Assembly (NCBI GenBank): GCA_021521415.1
Contig: JAIQDT010001107.1
Location: 434,001 to 498,000, forward strand
Direction: 5' to 3'
Source of the DNA: Bidens hawaiensis
Taxonomy: Eukaryota; Streptophyta; Magnoliopsida; Asterales; Asteraceae
Length of the DNA stretch: 64,000 nt
The first letter of the stretch is position 1. The number at the start of each line of letters is the position of its first letter. A model generated the notes under the pieces. The model had not been told where the DNA came from, searched no databases, and was given only the letters and a program-made list of their open reading frames with translations. The translations under genes and the position numbers were made by a program. Of this stretch, positions 12,216 through 27,400 are shown one piece after another.

Positions 12216-15200
12216 ATTATGCCTTGACGTCACCCCGGGGCCCGTTCAAAATTTTGCCAGTGTTGCCAAAGTGGTATGTTCACCGAGGTGGAGGAAAAAC
12301 TGTGTATGGGTTGATCCACTGAATCGGATCAGTAATTTGGTCTTGGTCACTTCCATACAATATTTTATTACCCCATGAAAAAAGCGGATCAATAATTATT
12401 CCCTGATGCCACCATGCGTCCCGTTCCAATATTTGCCAGTTTTGCCAAAGGGTTATGTTCACCGAGCCGGAGAAAAAACTGAGTATGGGTCGAACCACTG
12501 AATCGGATCAGAAGTTCGGTCTTGGAGACTTCCATACATAATTTTATAAACATATGAAAGAATCGGATAAATAATTATGCCCTGACGCCACCCCGAAGCC
12601 GTTCATAATTTTGCAAGTATTGCCAAAGAGGTATGTTCTCCGAGCCGGAGAAAAAACTGAGTAAGGGTCGATCCACTGAATCGGATAAGAAATTCGGTTT
12701 TGGAGACTTCCATACAATATATTATTACCCCACAAATGAATCGGATCAATAATTATGCTTTAACGTCACACCGCGGCCCGTTCGAAATTTTGACAGTATT
12801 TCCAAAGGGGTATGTTCATCGAGCCGGAGAACAAACTGAGTATGGGTCGAACTACTGAATCGGATCATAATTTCGGTCTTGAAGACTTCCATAAAATATA
12901 TTATTACCCCATGAACGAATGGGAGCAATAAGTATGCCCTGACGTCATCCCGCGGCCCGTTCGAATATTTGCCAGTATTGCCAAAGGTGTACGTTCACCG
13001 AGTCGGAGAAAAAACTGAGTATGGGTCGAACCACATAATCGGATCAGAAAACCGGTCTTGGAGACTTCCATACAATATATTATTACCCCACGAACGAATC
13101 AGATCAATAATTAGGCCCTGACGTCACCCCGCGGCACGTTCAAAATTTTGCCAGTGTTGCCAAAGAGGTATGTTCACCGAGCAGGAGAAAAAAAGAGTAT
13201 GGGTCGAACCACTGAATCAGATTAGTAATTTGGTCTTGGTGACTTCCATACAATATTTTATTACCCCACGAAAAAATCTGATCAATAATTATTCCCTGAC
13301 GCCACCACGCGGCCTGTTCGAATATTTGCCAGTTTTGCCAAATGGGTATGTTCACCGAGCCGGAGAACAAACTGAGTACGGGTCAAACCACGGAATCGGA
13401 TCAGAAGTTCGGTCTTGGAGACTTCCATACAATATTTTATAAACATACGAAAGAATCGGATCAATAATTATGACCTGACGCCACCTCGCGGCCCTTTCGA
13501 ATTTTTTGCTTGTATTTCCAAAGGAGTATTTTCACCGAGCCGGAGAGAAAACTGAGTATGGGTTGAACCATTGAATCGGATCAAAAATTCGGTCTTGGAG
13601 ACTTCCATACAATATATTATTACCCCACGAACGAATCGGATCAATAATTATGCCCTGACGTCACCCCGCGGCCCTTTCGAAATTTTGCTTGTATTGCCAA
13701 AGGAGTATGTTCACCGAGCCGGAGAAAAAACTGAGTATGGGTCGAATCACTGAATCGGATCAGAAATTCGGTCTTGGGGACTTCTATACAATAAATTATT
13801 ACCCCACGAACGAATCAGATCAATAATTAGGCCCTGACGTCACCCCGCGGCACGTTCGAAATTATGCCTGTGTTGCCAAATGGGTATGTTCACCGAGCCG
13901 GAGAAAAAACTGAGTATGGGTCGAACCACTGAATCAGATCAGTAATTTGTCTTGGTGACTTTCATACAATATTTTATTACCCCACGAAAAAATCGGAACA
14001 ATAATTATAACCTGACGCCACCCCGCGGCCGGTTTTTCCCAAGGGGTATGTTCACTGAGCAAGAGAAAAAACTGACTATGGGTCGAACCAGTGAATCGGA
14101 TCAGAAAGTCAGTCTTGGAGACTTCTATACAATATTTTATAAACATACGAAGGAATCGGATTAATAATTATTCCCTGACGCCACCCCTCGGCTCGTTCAT
14201 AATTTTGCATATATTGCCAAAAGGGTATGTTCTCTTAGCCGGAGAAAAAACTTAGTATGGGTCGAACCACTGAATCGGATAAGAAATTCGGTCTTGGAGA
14301 CTTCCATACAATATATTATTACCCGACGAAAGAATCGGATTAATAATTATTCCCTAATTCCACCACGCGGCCCGTTCGAATATTTGCCAGTTTTGCCAAA
14401 GGGGTTTGTTCACCGAGCCGAAGAAAAAACTGAGTATGGGTCGAACCACTGAATCGGATCAGAAGTTCGGTCTTGGAGACTTCCATAAAAAATTTTATAA
14501 ACATACGAAAGAATCGGATTAATAATTATGCCCTGACGCCACCCCGCTGCCCGTTCGAAATTTTACTAGTATTGCCAGGGGGCATGTTCACCGAGCCGGA
14601 GAAAAACTGAGTATGGGTCGAACCACTGAATCGGATCATATCTTCGGTCTTGGAGACTTCCATACATTATTTTATAAACATACGAAAGAATCAGATCAAT
14701 AATTATGCCCTGACGCCACCCCACTGCCCGTTCGTAATTTTGCAAGTATTGCCAAAAGGGTATGTTCTCTGAGCCGGAGAAAAAACTTTGTATGGGTCGA
14801 ACCACTGAATCGGATAAGAAATTCGGTCTTGGAGACTTCCATACAATATATTATTACCCGACGAAAGAATCGGATCAATAATTATGCCTTGACGTCACAC
14901 CACGACCCGTTCGAAATTTTGACATTATTGCCAAAGGGTTATATTCACCGAGCCGGAGAACAAACTGGGTATGGGTCGAACCACTGAATCGGATCAGAAT
15001 TTTGGTCTTGGAGACTTCCATACAATATATTATTACCCCATGAATGATTAGAAGCAATAATTATGCCCAGACGTCACCCCGCGGCCAGTTCGAATATTTG
15101 CCAGTATCGCCAAAGGGGTATGTTCACCGAGCCGGAGAAAAAACTGAGTATGGGTCGAACCACATAATCGGATCAGAAATCCGGTCTTGGAGACTTCCAT

Positions 15201-15479
15201 ACAATATACTATTACCCCACGAATGAATAGGATTAAAAATTAGGCCCTGACGTCACCCCGCGGCCCGTTCGAAATTTTGCCAATGTTGCCAAAGTGGTAT
15301 GTTCACCGAGCCGGAGAAAAAACTGAGTATGGGTCGAACCACTGAATCTCATCAGTAATTTGGTATTGGCGACTTGCATAAAATATTTTATTACCCCGAA
15401 AAAAAATGATCAATAATTATTCCCTGACAACACCACGCGGCCCGTCCGAATATTTGCCAGTTTTGCCAAAGGGGTATGT

Positions 15480-18400
15480 TCACCGAGCCGGGGAAAAAAC
15501 TGAGAATGGGTCGAACCACTGAATCAGATCAGTAATTTGGTCTTGGTGACTTCCATACAATATTTTATTACCCCACGAAAAAAGCGAATCAATAATTATT
15601 CCCTGACGCCCCCACGCGGCCAGTTTTTCCAAAGGGGTATGTTCACTAAGCCGGTAGAAAAAACTGACTATTGGTCTAACCAGTGAATCGGATTAGAAAT
15701 TCGTCTTGGAGACTTCCATACAGTATTTTATAAACATACGAAATAATAGAATCAATAATTATGCCCTGACGCCACCCCGAAGCCTGATCAAAATTTTGCA
15801 AGTACTGCCAAAGGGGTATGTTCACTGAGCCGGAGAAAAAACTGAGTACTGGTTGAACCACTGAATCGGATAAGAAATTCGGTCTTGGAGACTTCCATAC
15901 AATATATTATTACCCCACAAAAAATCGGATCAATAATTATGCCTTGACGTTACCCCGCGGCTCGTTCGAATTTTTGACAGTATTGCCAAAGGGGTAGGTT
16001 CACCGAGCCGGAGAACAAACTGAGTATGGGTCGAACCACTGAATCGGATCAGAATTTCGGTCTTGGAGACTTCTATACAATATATTATTACCCCACGAAA
16101 GAATCGGAAAAATAATTATGCCCTGACGTTACACCGCGGCCCGTTCGAAATTTTGACAGTATTGGAAAAGGGGTATGTTCACCGAGTCGGAGAAAAAACT
16201 GAGTATGGGTCGAACCACTGAATCAGATTAGTAATTTGGTCTCGGTGATTTCCATACAATATTTTATTACCCCACGAAAAAAGCGAATCAATAATTATTC
16301 CCTGACGCAACCACGCGGCCAGTTTTTCCAAAGGGGTATGTTCACTAAGCATGTAGAAAAAACTGACTATTGGTCTAACTAGTGAATCGGATTAGAAATT
16401 CGTCTTGGAGACTTCCATGCAATATTTTATAAACATACGAAATAATGGTATCAATAATTATGCCCTGACGCCACCTCGCAGCCCATTCAAAATTTTGCAA
16501 GTATTGCCAAAGGGGTTTGTTCTCTGAGCCGGAGAAAAAACTGAGTATGGGTTGAACCACTGAATCGGATAAGAAATTCGGTCTTGGAGACTTCCATTCA
16601 ATATATTATTACCCCACAAAAGAATCGGATCAATAATTATGCCTTGACGTCACCCCGCGGCTCGTTCGAAATTTTGACAGTATTGCCAAAGGGGTATGTT
16701 CACCGAGCCGGAGAACAAACTGAGTATGGGTCGAACCACTGAATCGGATCAGAATTTCGGTCTTGGAGACTTCCATACAATATATTATTACCCCACGAAC
16801 GAATGGGAGCAATAATTATGCCCTGACGTCACCCCACGGCCCGTTCAAATATTTGCCAGTATTGCCATAGGGGTATGTTCACCGAGCCGGAGAACAAACT
16901 GAGTATGGGTCGAACCACATAATCGGATCAGAAATCCGGTCTTGGAGACTTCCATACAATATATTATTACCCCACGAATGAATCAGATCAATAATTATTC
17001 CCTGACGTCACCCCGCGGCACGTTCAAAATTTTGCCAGTGTTGCCAAAGGGGTATGTTCACCAAGCCGGAGAAAAAACTGAGTATGGGTCGAACCACTGA
17101 ATCAGTTCAGTAATTTGGTAATGGTGACTTCCATACAATATTTTATTACCCCACTAAAAAATCGGATCAATAATTATTCTCTGACACCACCACGCGGCCC
17201 ATTCGAATATTTGCAGTTTTGCCAAAGGGGTATGCTCACCGAGCCGTAGAGCAAACTGAGTATGGGTCGAACCACGGAATCGGATCAGAGGTTCGGTCTT
17301 GGAGACTTCCATACAATATTTTATAAACATACGAAAGAATCAGATCAATAAGTATGACCTGACGACACCCCGCGGCCCTTTCGAAATTTTGCTTGTATTG
17401 TCAAAGGAGTATGTTCACCGAGCAGGAGAAAAAACAGAGTATGGGTTGAACCACTGAATCGGATCGAAAATTCGGTTTTGGAGACTTCCACACAATATAT
17501 TATTACCCCACGAACGAATCGGATCAATCGAAATTTTGCAGTGTTGCCAAAGGGGTATGTTCACCAAGCCGGAGAAAAAACTGAGTATAGTCGAACCACT
17601 GAATCGGATAACAAATTGTGTCTTGGGGACTTCAATACAATATATTATTACCCCACGAACGAATCGGATCAATAATTAGGCCCTGACGTCACCCCGCGGC
17701 ACGTTCGAAATTTTGCCAGTGTTGCCAAAGGGGTATGTTCACCGAGCCGAAGAAAAAACTGAGTATGGGTCGAACCACTGAATAAGATCAGTAATTTGGT
17801 CTTGGTGACTTCCATACAATATTTTATTACCCCACGAAAAAAGCGAATCAATAATTATTCCCTGACGCCACCACGCGGCCAGTTTTTCCAAAGGGGTATG
17901 TTCACTAAGCCGGTAGAAAAAACTGACTAGTGGTCTAACCAGTGAATCGGATTAGAAATTCGTCTTGGAGGCTTCCATACAGTATTTTATAAACATACGA
18001 AATAATCGAATCAATAATTATGCCCTAACGCCACCCCGAAGCCTGTTCAAAATTTTGCAAGTACTGCCAAAGGGGTATGTTCTCCGAGCCGGAGAAAAAA
18101 CTGAGTACTGGTTGAACCATTGAATCGGATAAGAAATTAGGTCTTGGAGACTTCCATACAATATATTATACCCCACAAAAGAATCGGATCAATAATTATG
18201 CCTTGACGTAACCCCGTGGCTCGTTCCAAATTTTGACAGTATTGCCAAAGGGGTAGGTTCACCGAGCCGGAGAACAAACTGAGTATGGGTCGAACCACTG
18301 AATCGGATCAGAATTTCGGTCTTGGAGACTTCCATACAATATATTATTACCCCACGAACGAATGGGAGCAACAATTATGCCCTGACGTCACCTCGCGGCC

Positions 18401-21400
18401 CGTTCAAATATTTGCCTGTATTGCCAAAGGGGTATGTTCACCGAGCCGGAGAACAAACTGAGTATGGGTCGAACCACATAATCGGATCAGAAATCCGGTC
18501 TTGGAGACTTCCATACAATATATTATTACCCCACGAACGAATCAGATCAATAAATATTCCCTGACGTCACCCCGCGGCACGTTCAAAATTTCGCCAGTGT
18601 TGCCAAAGGTGTATGTTCACCGAGCCGGAGAAAAAACTGAGTATGGGTCGAACCACTGAATCAGTTCAGTAATTTGGTCATGGTGACTTCCATACAATAT
18701 TTTATTACACCACGAAAAAATCGGATCAATAATTATTCTCTGACGCCACCACGCGGCCCTTTCGAATATTTGCAGTTTTGCCAAAGGGGTATGCTCACCG
18801 AGCCGTAGAGCAAACTGAGTATGGGTCGAACCATGGAATCGGATCAGAGGTTCGGTCTTGGAGAATTCCATACAATATTTTATAAACATACGAAATAATC
18901 GGATCAATAATTTTGACCTGACGACACCCAGCGGCCCTTTCGAAATTTTGCTTGTATTGTCAAAGGAGTATGTTCACCGAGCCGGAGAAAAAACTGAGTA
19001 TTGGTTGAACCACTGAATCGGATCGAAAAATCGGTCTTGGAGACTACCATACAATATATTATTACCCCACGAACGAATCGGATCAATCGAAATTTTCCAG
19101 TGTTGCCAAAGGGGAATGTTCACCAAGCCGGAGAAAAAACTGAGTGTGGGCGAACCACTGAATCGGATAAGAAATTCGGTCTTTGGGACTTCTATTCAAT
19201 ATATTATTACCCCAAGAAGGAATCGGATCAATAATTAGTCTCTGACGTCACCCCGCGGCACGTTCGAAATTTTGCCAGTGTTGCCAAAGGGGTATGTTCA
19301 ACGAGCCGGGGAAAAAACTGTGTATGGGTCGAACCACTGAATCAGATCAGTTATTTGGTCTTGGTTACTTCCATACAATTATTTATTAACCCTCGAAAAA
19401 AGCGAATCAATAATTATTCCCTGACGCCACCACGCGGCCAGTTTTTCCAAAGGGGTATGTTCGCTAAGCTGGTAGAAAAAACTGACTATTGGTCTAACCA
19501 GTGAATCGGATTAGAAATTCGTCTTGGAGACTTCCATACAGTATTTTATAAACATACCAAATAATCGAATCAATAATTATGCCCTGACGCCACCCCGCAG
19601 CCCGTTCAAAATTTTGCAAGGATTGCCAAAGGGGTATGTTCTCCGAGCCGGAGAAAAAACTGAGTATGGTTTGAACCACTGAATCGGATAGAAAATTCGG
19701 TCTTGGTGACTTCCATACAATATATTATTACCCCACGAACGAATGGGAGCAATAATAATGCCCTGACGTCACCCCACGGCCCATTCAAATATTTGCCAGT
19801 ATTGCCAAAGTGGTATGTTCACCGAGCCGGAGAAAAAACTGAGTACTGGTTGAACCATTGAATCGGATAAGAAATTAGGTCTTGGAGACTTCCATACAAT
19901 ATATTATACCCCACAAAAGAATCGGATCAATAATTATGCCTTGACGTCACCCCGCGGCTCGTTCCAAATTTTGACAGTATTGCCAAAGGGGTAGGTTCAC
20001 CGAGCCGGAGAACAAACTGAGTATGGGTCGAACCACTGAATCGGATCAGAATTTCGGTCTTGGAGACTTCCATACAATATATTATTACCCCACGAAAGAA
20101 TGGGAGCAATATTTATGCCCTGACGTCACCCCGCGGCCAGTTAAAATATTTGCCAGTATTACCAAAGGGGTTTGTTCACCGAGCCGGAGAACAAACTGAT
20201 TATGGGTCGAAACAACATAATCGGATCAGAAATCCGGTCTTGGAAACTTCTATACAATATATTATTACCCCACGAACGTATCAGATCAACAATTATTCCC
20301 TGACGTCACCCCGCGGCACGTTCAAAATTTTGCCAGTGTTGCCAAAGGGTATGTTCACCGAGCCGGAGAAAAAAATGAGTATGGGTCGAACCACTGAATC
20401 AGATCAGTAATTTGGTCATGGTGACTTCCATTCAATATTTTATTACCACACGAAAAAATCGGATCAATAATTATTCCCTGACGCCACCACGCGGCCCGTT
20501 CGAACATTTCCCAGTTTTGCCAAAGGGGTATGCTCACCGAGCCGAAGAACAAACTGAGTATGGGTCGAACCACAGAATCGGATCAGAGGTTCGGTCTTGG
20601 AGACTCCATACAATATTTTATAAACATACGAAAGAATCGGATCAATAATTATGACCTGACGACACCCCGCGGCCCTTTCGAAATTTTGCTTGTATTGTCA
20701 AAAAAGTATGTTCACCGAGCCGGAGAAAAAACTGAGTATGGGTTGAACCACTGAATCGGATCGAAAATTCGGTCTTGGAGACTTGCATACAATATATTAT
20801 TACCCCACGAACGAATCGGATCAATCGAAATTTTGCGGTGTTGCCAAAGGGGTATGTTCACCAAGCCGGAGAAAAAACTGAGTATGGTCGAACCACTGAA
20901 TCGGATAAGAAATTCGGTCTTGGGGACTTCTATGCAATATATTATTACCCCACGAACGAATCGGATCAATAATTAGGCCCTGACGTCACCCCGCGGCACG
21001 TTCGAAATTTTGCCAGTGTTGCCAAAGGGGTATGTTCACCGAGCCGGGGAAAAAACTGAGTATGGGTCGAACCACTGAATCAGATCAGTAATTTGGTCTT
21101 GGTGACTTCCATACAATATTTTACTACCCCACGAAAAAAGCGAATCAATAATTATTCCCTGACGCCACCACGCGGCCAGTTTTTCCAAAGGGGTATGTTC
21201 ACTAAGCCGGTAGAAAAAATTGACTATTGGTCTAACTAGTGAATCGGATTAGAAATTCGTCTTGGAGACTTCCACACAGTATTTTATAAACATACGAAAT
21301 AATCGAATCAATAATTATGCCCTAACGCCACCTCGCAGCCTGTTCAAAATTTTGCAAGTACTGCCAAAGGGGTATGTTCTCCGAGCCGGAGAAAAAACTA

Positions 21401-24400
21401 AGTACTGGTTGAACCACTGAATCGGATAAGAAATTCGGTCTTGGAGACTTCCATACAATATATTATTACCCCACAAAAAATCGGATCAATAATTATGCCT
21501 TGACGTCACCCCGCGGCTCGTTCGAAATTTTGACAGTATTGCCAAATGGGTAGGTTCTCCGAGCCGCAGAACAAACTGAGTATGGGTCGAACCACTGAAT
21601 AGGATCAGAATTTCGGTCTTAGAGACTTCCATACAATATATTATTACCCCACGAACGAATGGGAGCAATAATTATGCCCTGACGTCTCCCCGCGGCCCGT
21701 TCAAATATTTGCCAGTATTGCCAAAGGGGTATGTTCACCGAGCCGGAGAAAAAACTGAGTATGGGTCGAACCACTGAATCAGATCATTAATTTGGTCTTG
21801 GAGACTTTCATGCAATATATTATTACCCTACAAAAGAATCGGATCAATAATTATGCCTTGACATCACCCCACGGATCGTTCGAAATTTTGACATTATTGC
21901 CAAAGGGGTATGTTCACCGAGCCGGAGAACAAACTGAGTATGGGTCGAACCACTGAATCGGGTCAGAATTTCAGTCTTGGAGACTTCCATACAATATATT
22001 ATTACCCCATGAACGAAGGGGAGCATTAATTATGCTCTGACGTCACCCCACGGCCCGTTCAAATATTTTCCAGTATTGCCAAAGGGGTTCACCGAGCCGG
22101 AGAAAAAACTGAGTATGGGTCGAATCACTAAATCGGATCAGAAATTCGGTCTTGGGGACATCTATACAATATATTATTACCCCACGAACAAATCAGATCA
22201 ATAATTAGGCCCTGACGTCACCCCGCGACACGTTCGAAATTTTGCAAGTGTTGCCAAAGGGGTATGTTCACTGAGCCGGAGAAAAAACTGAGTATGGGTC
22301 GAACCACAAAATCAGATCAGTAATCGGTCTTGGTGACTTCCATACAATATTTTATTACCCAACGAAAAAATCGGATCAATAATTACTCCCTGACGCCACC
22401 ACGCGGCCCGTTCGAATATTTGCCAGTTTTGCCAAAGGGGTATGCTCACCGAGCCGTAGAACAAACTGAGTATGGGTCGAACCACGGAATCGGATCAGAG
22501 GTTCGGTCTTGGAGATTTCCATACAATATTTAATAAACATACGAAAGAATCGGATCAATAATTATGATCTGACGCCACCCCGCGGCCCTTTCGAAATTTT
22601 GCTTGTATTGCAAAAGGAGTATGTTCAACGAGCCGGAGAAAAAACTGAGTATGGGTTGAACCACTGAATTGGATCGAAAAATCGGTATTGGAGACTTCCA
22701 TACAATATATTATTACCCCACGAACGAATCGGATCAATAATTCTGCCCTGACGTCACCCCGCGGCACGTTCGAAATTTTGCAAGTGTTGCCAAAGGGGTA
22801 TGTTCACCGAGCCGGAGAAAAAAACAGAGTATGGGTCGAATAACTGAATCGGATCAGAAATTCGGTCTTGGGGACTTCTATACAATATATTATTACCACA
22901 CGAACGAATCAGATCAATAATTAGGTCCTGACATCACCCGCGGCGCGTTTGAAATTTTGCCAGTGTTGCCAAAGGGGTATGTTCACTGAGCCGGAGAAAA
23001 AACTGAGTTTGGGTCGAACCACTGAATCAGATCAGAAATTTGGTGTTGGTGACTTCCATACAATAATTTATTACCCCACGAAAAAAGCGGATCAATAATT
23101 ATTCCCTGACGCCACCACGCGGCCAGTTTTTCCAAAGGGGTATGTTCACTAAGCCGGAAAAAAAAAACTGACTATGGGTCGAACCAGTGAATCGGATCAG
23201 AAATTCGGTCATTGAGACTTCCATATAATATTTTATAAACATACGAAAGAATCGGATCAATAATTTTGCCCTGACGCCACCCCGAAGCCCGTTCAAAATT
23301 TTGCAAGTATTGCCAAAAGTGTATGTTCTCCGAGCCGGAGAAAAAACTGAGTATGGGTCGAACCAATGAATCGGATAAAAAATTCGGTCTTGGAGACTTC
23401 TATACAATATATTATTACCCTAAGAACGAATGGGAGCAATAATTATGCCATGACGTCACCCCGCGACCCGTTCGAATATTTACAAGTATTGCCAAAGGTG
23501 TATGTTCACTGAACCGGAGAAAAATGTGAGTATGGGTCGAACCACATAATCGGATCAGAAATCCAGTCTTGGAGACTTCCGTACAATATATTATTACCCC
23601 ACGAACGAATCAAATCAGTAATTAGGCCCTGGCGTCACCCCGCGGCACGTTCAAAATTTTGCCAGTGTTGCCAAAGGGGTATGTTCACCGAGCCGGAGAA
23701 AAAACAGAGTATGGGTCAAACCACTGAATCAGATCTGTAATTTGGTGTTGCTGACTTCCATACAATATTTTATTACCCCACGAAAAAATCGGATAATAAT
23801 TATTCCCTGACGCCACCACGCGGCCCTTCGAATATTTGCCAGTTTTGCCAAAGGGGTATGTTCACCGAGCCGGAGAACAAACTGAGTATGGGTCAAACCA
23901 TGGAATCCGATCAAAAGTTCGGTCTTGGAGACTTCAAAACAATATTTTATAAACATAAGAAAGAATCGGATCAATAATTATGACCTGACGCCACCCCGCG
24001 GCCCTTTCGAAATTTTGCTTGTATTTCCAAAGGAGTATTTTCACCGAGCCGGATAAAAAATTGAGTATGGGTTGAACCACTGAATCGGATCGAAAATTCG
24101 GTCTTGGAGACTTCCACACAATATATTATTACCGCACGAACGAATCAGATCAATAATTATGCCTTGACGTCAACCCGGGGCCCGTTCGAAATTTTGCCAG
24201 TGTGGCCAAAGTGGTATGTTCACCGAGCCGGAGGAAAAACTGAGTATAGGTTGATCCACTGAATCGGATCAGTAATTTGGTCTTGGTGACTTCCATACAA
24301 TATTTTATTACCCCACAAAAAAAGCGGATCAATAATTATTCCCTGACGCCACCATGCGTCCCGTTAGAATATTTGCCAGTTTTGCCAAACGGTTATGCTC

Positions 24401-27400
24401 ACCGAGCCGGAGAAAAAACAGAGTATGGGTCGAACCACTGAATCGGATCAGAAGTTCGGTCTTGGAGACTTCCATACATTATTTTATAAACATACGAAAG
24501 AATCGGATAAATAATTATGCTCTGACGCCACCCCAAAGCCCGTTCATAATTTTGCAAGTATTGCCAAAGAGGTATGTTCTCCGAGCCGGAGAAAAAACTG
24601 AGTATGGGTCGAACCAATGAATCGGATAAGAAATTCGGTCTTGGAGACTTCCATAAAATATATTATTAACCCAAGAACGAATCAGATCAATAATTAGGCC
24701 CTGACGTCACCCCGCGGCACGTTCGAAATTTTGCCAGTGTTGCCAAAGGGGTATGTTCACCGAGCCGGAGAAAAAACTGAGTATGGGTCGAACCACTGAA
24801 TCAGATCAGTAATTCGGTCTTGGTGACTTCCATACAATATTTTATTACCCAACGAAAAAATCGGATCAATAATTACTCACTGACGCCACCACGCGGCCCG
24901 TTCGAATATTTGCCAGTTTTGCCAATAGGGTATGCTCACCGAGCCGTAGAACAAACTGAGTATGGGTCGAACCAAGGAATCGGATCAGAGGTTGGGTCTT
25001 GGAGACTTCCATATAATATTTTATAAACATACGAAAGAATCGGATCAATAGTTATGATCTGACGCCACCCCGCGGCCCTTTCGAAATTTTGCTTGTATTG
25101 CCAAAGGAGTATGTTCAACGAGCCGGAGAAAAAACTGAGTATGGGTTGAACCACTGAATCGGATCGAAAAATCGGTCTTGGAGACTTCCATACAATATAT
25201 TATTACCCCACGAACGAATCGGATCAATAATTCTTCCCTGACGTCACCCCGCGGCACGTTCGAAATTTTCAAGTGTTGCCAAAGGGGTATGTTCAACGAG
25301 CCGGAGAAAAAAACAGAGTATGGGTCGAATAACTGAATCGGATCAGAAATTCGGTCTTGGGGACTTCTATACAATATATTATTACCCCACGAACGAATGA
25401 GATCAATAATTAGGCACTGACATCACCTCGCGGCGCGTTCGAAATTTTGCCAGTGTTGCCAAAGGGGTATGTTCACTGAGCCGGAGAAAAAACTTAGTTT
25501 GGGTCGAACCACTGAATCAAATCAGTAATTTGGTGTTGGTGACTTCCATACAATAATTTATTACCCCACGAAAAAAGCGGATCAATAATTATTCCCTGAC
25601 GCCACCCCGAAGCCCGTTCAAAATTTTGCAATTATTGCCAAAAGGGTATGTTCTCCGAGCCGGAGAACAAATTGAGTATGGGACAAACCATGGAATCGGT
25701 TCAGCAGTTCGGTTTTGGAGACTTCCAAACAATATTTTATAAACATACGAAAGAATCGGATCAATAATTATGACCTGACGCCACCCCGCGGCCCTTTCGA
25801 AATTTTGCTTGTATGTCCAAGGGAGTATTTTCACCGAGCCGGAGAAAAAACTGAGTATGCGTTGAACCACTGAATCGGATCGAAAATTCGGTCTTGGAGA
25901 CTTCCCTACAATATATTATTACCCCACGAACGAATCGGATCAATAATTATGCCTTGACGTCACCCCGGGGCCCGTTCAAAATTTTGCCAGTGTTGCCAAA
26001 GTGGTATGTTCACCGAGGCGGAGGAAAAACTGAGTATGGGTTGATCCACTGAATCGGATCAGTAATTTGGTCTTGTTGACTTCCATACAATATTTTAATA
26101 CCCCACAAAAAAAGCCGATCAATAATTATTCCCTGACGCCACCATGCGTCCCGTTCCAATATTTGCCAGTTTTGCCAAAGGGTTATGTTCACCGAGCCGG
26201 AGAAAAAACTGAGTATGGGTCGAACCACTGAATCGGATCAGAAGTTCGGTCTCGGAGACTTCCATAAATTATTTTATAAACATACGAAAGAATCGGATAA
26301 ATAATTATGCCCTGACGCCACCCCGAAGCCCGTTCATAATTTTGCAAGTATTGCCAAAGTGGTATGTTCTCCGAGCCGGAGAAAAAACTGAGTATGGGTC
26401 GAACCACTGAATCGGATAAGAAATTCGGTCTTGGAGACTTCCATACAATATATTATTACCCCACAAATGAATCGGATCAATAATTATGCTTCGACGTCAC
26501 ACCGCGGCCCGTTCGAAATTTTGACAGTATTTCCAATGGGGTATGTTCACCGAGCCGGAGAAAAAACTGAGTATGGGTCGAACCACTGAATCAGATCAGT
26601 AATTCGGTCTTGGTGACTTCCATACAATATTTTATTACCCCACGAAAAAATCGGATCAATAATTATTCCCTGACGCCACCACGCGGCCCGTTCGAATATT
26701 TGCCAGTTTTGCCAATGGGGTATGCTCACCGAGCCGTAGAACAAACTGAGTATGGGTCGAACCAAGGAATCTGATCAGTGGTTCGGTCTAGGAGACTTCC
26801 ATACAATATTTTATAAACATACGAAAGAATCGGATCAATAATTATGATCTGACGCTACCCCGCGGCCCTTTCAAAATTTTGCTTGTATTGCCAAAGGAGT
26901 ATGTTCAACGAGCCGGAGAAAAAACTGAGTATGGGTTGAACCACTAAATTGGATCGAAAATTCGGTCTTGGAGACTTCCATACAATATATTATTACCCCA
27001 CGAACGAATCGGATCAATAATTCTGCATTCACCTCACCCCGCGGCACGTTCGAAATTTTGCAAGTGTTGCCAAAGGGGTATGTTCACCGAGCGGGATAAA
27101 ATAACAGAGTATGGGTCGAATAACTGAATCGGATCAGAAATTCGGTCTTGGGGACTTCTATACAATATATTATTACCTCACGAACGAATGAGATCATTAA
27201 TTAGTCCCTGACATCACCTCGCGGCGCGTTCGAAATTTTGCCAATGTTGCCAAAGGGGTATGTTCACTGAGCCGGAGGAAAAACTGAGTTTGGGTCGAAC
27301 CACTGAATCAGATCAGTAATTTGGTGTTGGTGACTTCCATACAATATTTTATTACCCCATGAAAAAAGCGGATCAATAATTTTTCCCTGACACCACCACG

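Larger units (their letters stand above)
499..15479. repeat. 15-kb tandem segmental duplication, copy 1
   Basis: This segment is repeated directly downstream at offset 14,981, becoming 14,982 after a 1-bp indel near 9,404 (ccaacgg here, ccaaacgg in the partner). After about 12,216 the offset is 16,401 because the second copy carries 1,419 bp more. The join near 15,452-15,482 falls inside a stretch shared by nearly all monomers (gccaaaggggtatgttcacc and the gagccgg that follows), as expected for unequal exchange between misaligned monomers. The copies are not identical. Point differences were seen, for example, near 2,649, 4,114, 4,829, 5,298, 6,351, 6,738, 7,044 and 8,350, so this is not a simple duplicated read or contig. 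Confidence 0.93.
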